This document shows, in pieces, positions 62,028 through 63,029 of a stretch of DNA of 63,029 nt (the stretch's first letter is position 1; the number at the start of each line of letters is the position of its first letter). Origin of the DNA: Micromonospora rosaria (GTDB lineage: Bacteria; Actinomycetota; Actinomycetes; Mycobacteriales; Micromonosporaceae). Under the pieces are notes generated by a model, which was not told the origin of the DNA, made no database searches, and worked only from the letters and a program-made list of their open reading frames with translations. The DNA lies in the NCBI RefSeq assembly GCF_001567585.1, contig NZ_LRQV01000025.1:1-63029 (forward strand), given 5' to 3'. Made by a program: the position numbers and the translations under genes.

Positions 62028-62976
62028 GAGGGCATCTGATCCTGCTTGGCGAGTTTAGTCCTATTAGGTGGCTTCGTTTCGCCAGGTTGGGGTGGATTCT
62101 CCGGTGAGGTAACGGCTCATTGTGTTAGCCATGGCCCAATGGATCATCGCCTGCGTTCGTTAAGGAAGGGTCTCGTAGTCGCGGACGAGTCGTCGGTGCT
62201 GCATCAGCCAGCCGAAGGTCCGTTCCACGACCCACCGGCGGGGCTGGACGTGGAAGCCCCTCCCGGCGTGGCGAGGTACGCGCTCGACGTCGATGCCGAG
62301 CCGGGCGCCGTGCGTCCGTACGGCCGTGTTGTAGCCACCGTCGACCCACGCCTTGACCACGGTCGGATGGTCCGCGGACATGGTGTCGAGCAGCTGCCGG
62401 CCGGCGCTGGAGTCCTGCACAGACGCGGCGGTGACGATGACCGCCACCAGCAAGCCGAGGGTGTCGGTGGCGATGTGCCGCTTGCGTCCCTTGATCTTCT
62501 TCGCCGCGTCGATGCCCTGGCTGGACTCGCTGACGTTGCTGGACGTCTTCACGCTCTGCGAGTCCAACACCACCGCTGACGGGCTCGCGCTGCGGCCACG
62601 AGCGGCCCGGACTCGCTCCCGCAGCAGATCGTGGATCCGCTGCGTGGTTCCGTCCGCCTCCCATTTGGCGTAGTAGTCGTACACCGTCTTCGCCGGTGGG
62701 AAGTCATGCGGCAGGTACTCCCAGGCGATCCCCGTCCTGGCCACGTACAGGATCGCGTTGACAATCTCCCGCAGGTCATGCACCGGCCGGCTGATGCCCA
62801 ACCCCACCCGCGCCGCCCGCCACGCAGTGAGGACCGGCTCGATCAACGCCCACCGCTCATCCGACAAGTCCGACCGATAACTACGCCGCTGCACGCCCAC
62901 GCCGTGATCAACGAACCAAGCCCCACCACCGCCACGGCCGAACATGAATCAGCCACGACACGGACCAGATGCCCTC
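62028..62976 (-). mobile_element. IS5-family insertion sequence, apparently intact
   Basis: A 949-bp element. The left end reads GAGGGCATCTGATCC (62028-62042); the right end on the minus strand reads GAGGGCATCTGGTCC (62976-62962), one mismatch in 15. TTA flanks both sides (62025-62027 and 62977-62979) as a 3-bp target duplication. It holds one full transposase gene on the minus strand. Confidence 0.88.
62160..62945 (-). CDS. IS5-family transposase
   Basis: A 261-residue DDE transposase. The N-terminal DLSDERWALIEPVL is the IS5 DUF4096-like head; VVLDSQSVKTS near residue 124 has the first catalytic Asp; KIKGRKRHIATDTLGLLVAV follows; VVKAWVDGGYN near 196 has the second; RWVVERTFGWLMQHRRLVRD near 236 has the catalytic Glu in the Y/W-E-R region. 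Length and motifs are complete. An internal start near 62890 (VQRRSYRSDLSD) is possible. It is likely active. Confidence 0.9.
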   Translation of the reverse strand: MFGRGGGGAWFVDHGVGVQRRSYRSDLSDERWALIEPVLTAWRAARVGLGISRPVHDLREIVNAILYVARTGIAWEYLPHDFPPAKTVYDYYAKWEADGTTQRIHDLLRERVRAARGRSASPSAVVLDSQSVKTSSNVSESSQGIDAAKKIKGRKRHIATDTLGLLVAVIVTAASVQDSSAGRQLLDTMSADHPTVVKAWVDGGYNTAVRTHGARLGIDVERVPRHAGRGFHVQPRRWVVERTFGWLMQHRRLVRDYETLP

Positions 62977-63029
62977 TTAGAGTTCCTAACTAAATGATGA
63001 TGGGCGTGTCCTTTGGACGTGAGGATCGT

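Overview
The window is high-GC DNA from an actinomycete. GTG starts, leaderless-type promoters, a GPP34 (GOLPH3) protein, EspC/WXG-like secretion genes and an orphan FxLD-type methyltransferase point to an actinobacterium, perhaps Micromonosporaceae. That family placement is a guess from style, not from a marker gene. No rRNA, tRNA or housekeeping block was recognised. Almost everything here is accessory.

Layout. (1) 1-258: the end of a CRISPR array (four 30-bp repeats) without cas genes. (2) 0.4-2.1 kb: an orphan FxLD-system methyltransferase between gene remnants. (3) 2.2-12.6 kb: an unusual nucleotide/phosphate-chemistry neighbourhood. It holds two CYTH paralogues with matching TAGGCT leaderless promoters, a small glycine-rich-domain-like protein coupled to an APH-type kinase, an XRE-TPR regulator coupled to a GNAT, and a minus-strand operon of SPASM radical SAM, thymidylate-kinase-like protein and endonuclease/exonuclease/phosphatase (EEP) enzyme. 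A 33-bp sequence occurs upstream of two of these operons in the same orientation relative to the genes. (4) 11.6-19.8 kb: a second EEP gene heads a translationally coupled chain (Cys-rich peptide, GPP34, two GNATs, lipoprotein, TraB-like protein, membrane protein) ending near a CPBP membrane protease. One link in the chain is a 29-codon chimera made of the start of one gene and the end of another.

(5) 20-24.5 kb: a coiled-coil membrane protein, a small multi-pass protein, and a YbaB-like / EspC-like / WXG-like trio typical of type VII secretion accessory loci, with no secretion motor visible. (6) 24.9-36.3 kb: a secreted LamG protein, then a 2218-residue exported RHS protein ending in a Hint domain and a zinc-deaminase-like toxin tip, followed by a SUKH-like candidate immunity gene. 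Base composition falls at the toxin tip.

(7) 36.3-61.5 kb: a defence-island-like region. It contains a broken IS701 transposase, an unknown minus-strand gene, a coupled pair resembling Druantia type III (DruH-like plus DEAD/DUF1998 helicase DruE-like), an S1-like/coiled-coil protein, a divergent triple-repeat protein, a MoxR-type AAA ATPase with a HExxH/VWA (DUF2201-like) partner, and a 1236-residue protein with a C-terminal PD-(D/E)XK-like nuclease motif. A decayed IS630 element sits between the VWA gene and the nuclease gene. (8) 61.5-63 kb: an IS256 remnant, a long hairpin and an intact IS5 element with a TTA target duplication.

The two best candidates for undescribed systems are the radical SAM / nucleotide kinase / EEP / CYTH module at 2.2-12.6 kb and the extended defence locus at 37-61.5 kb.
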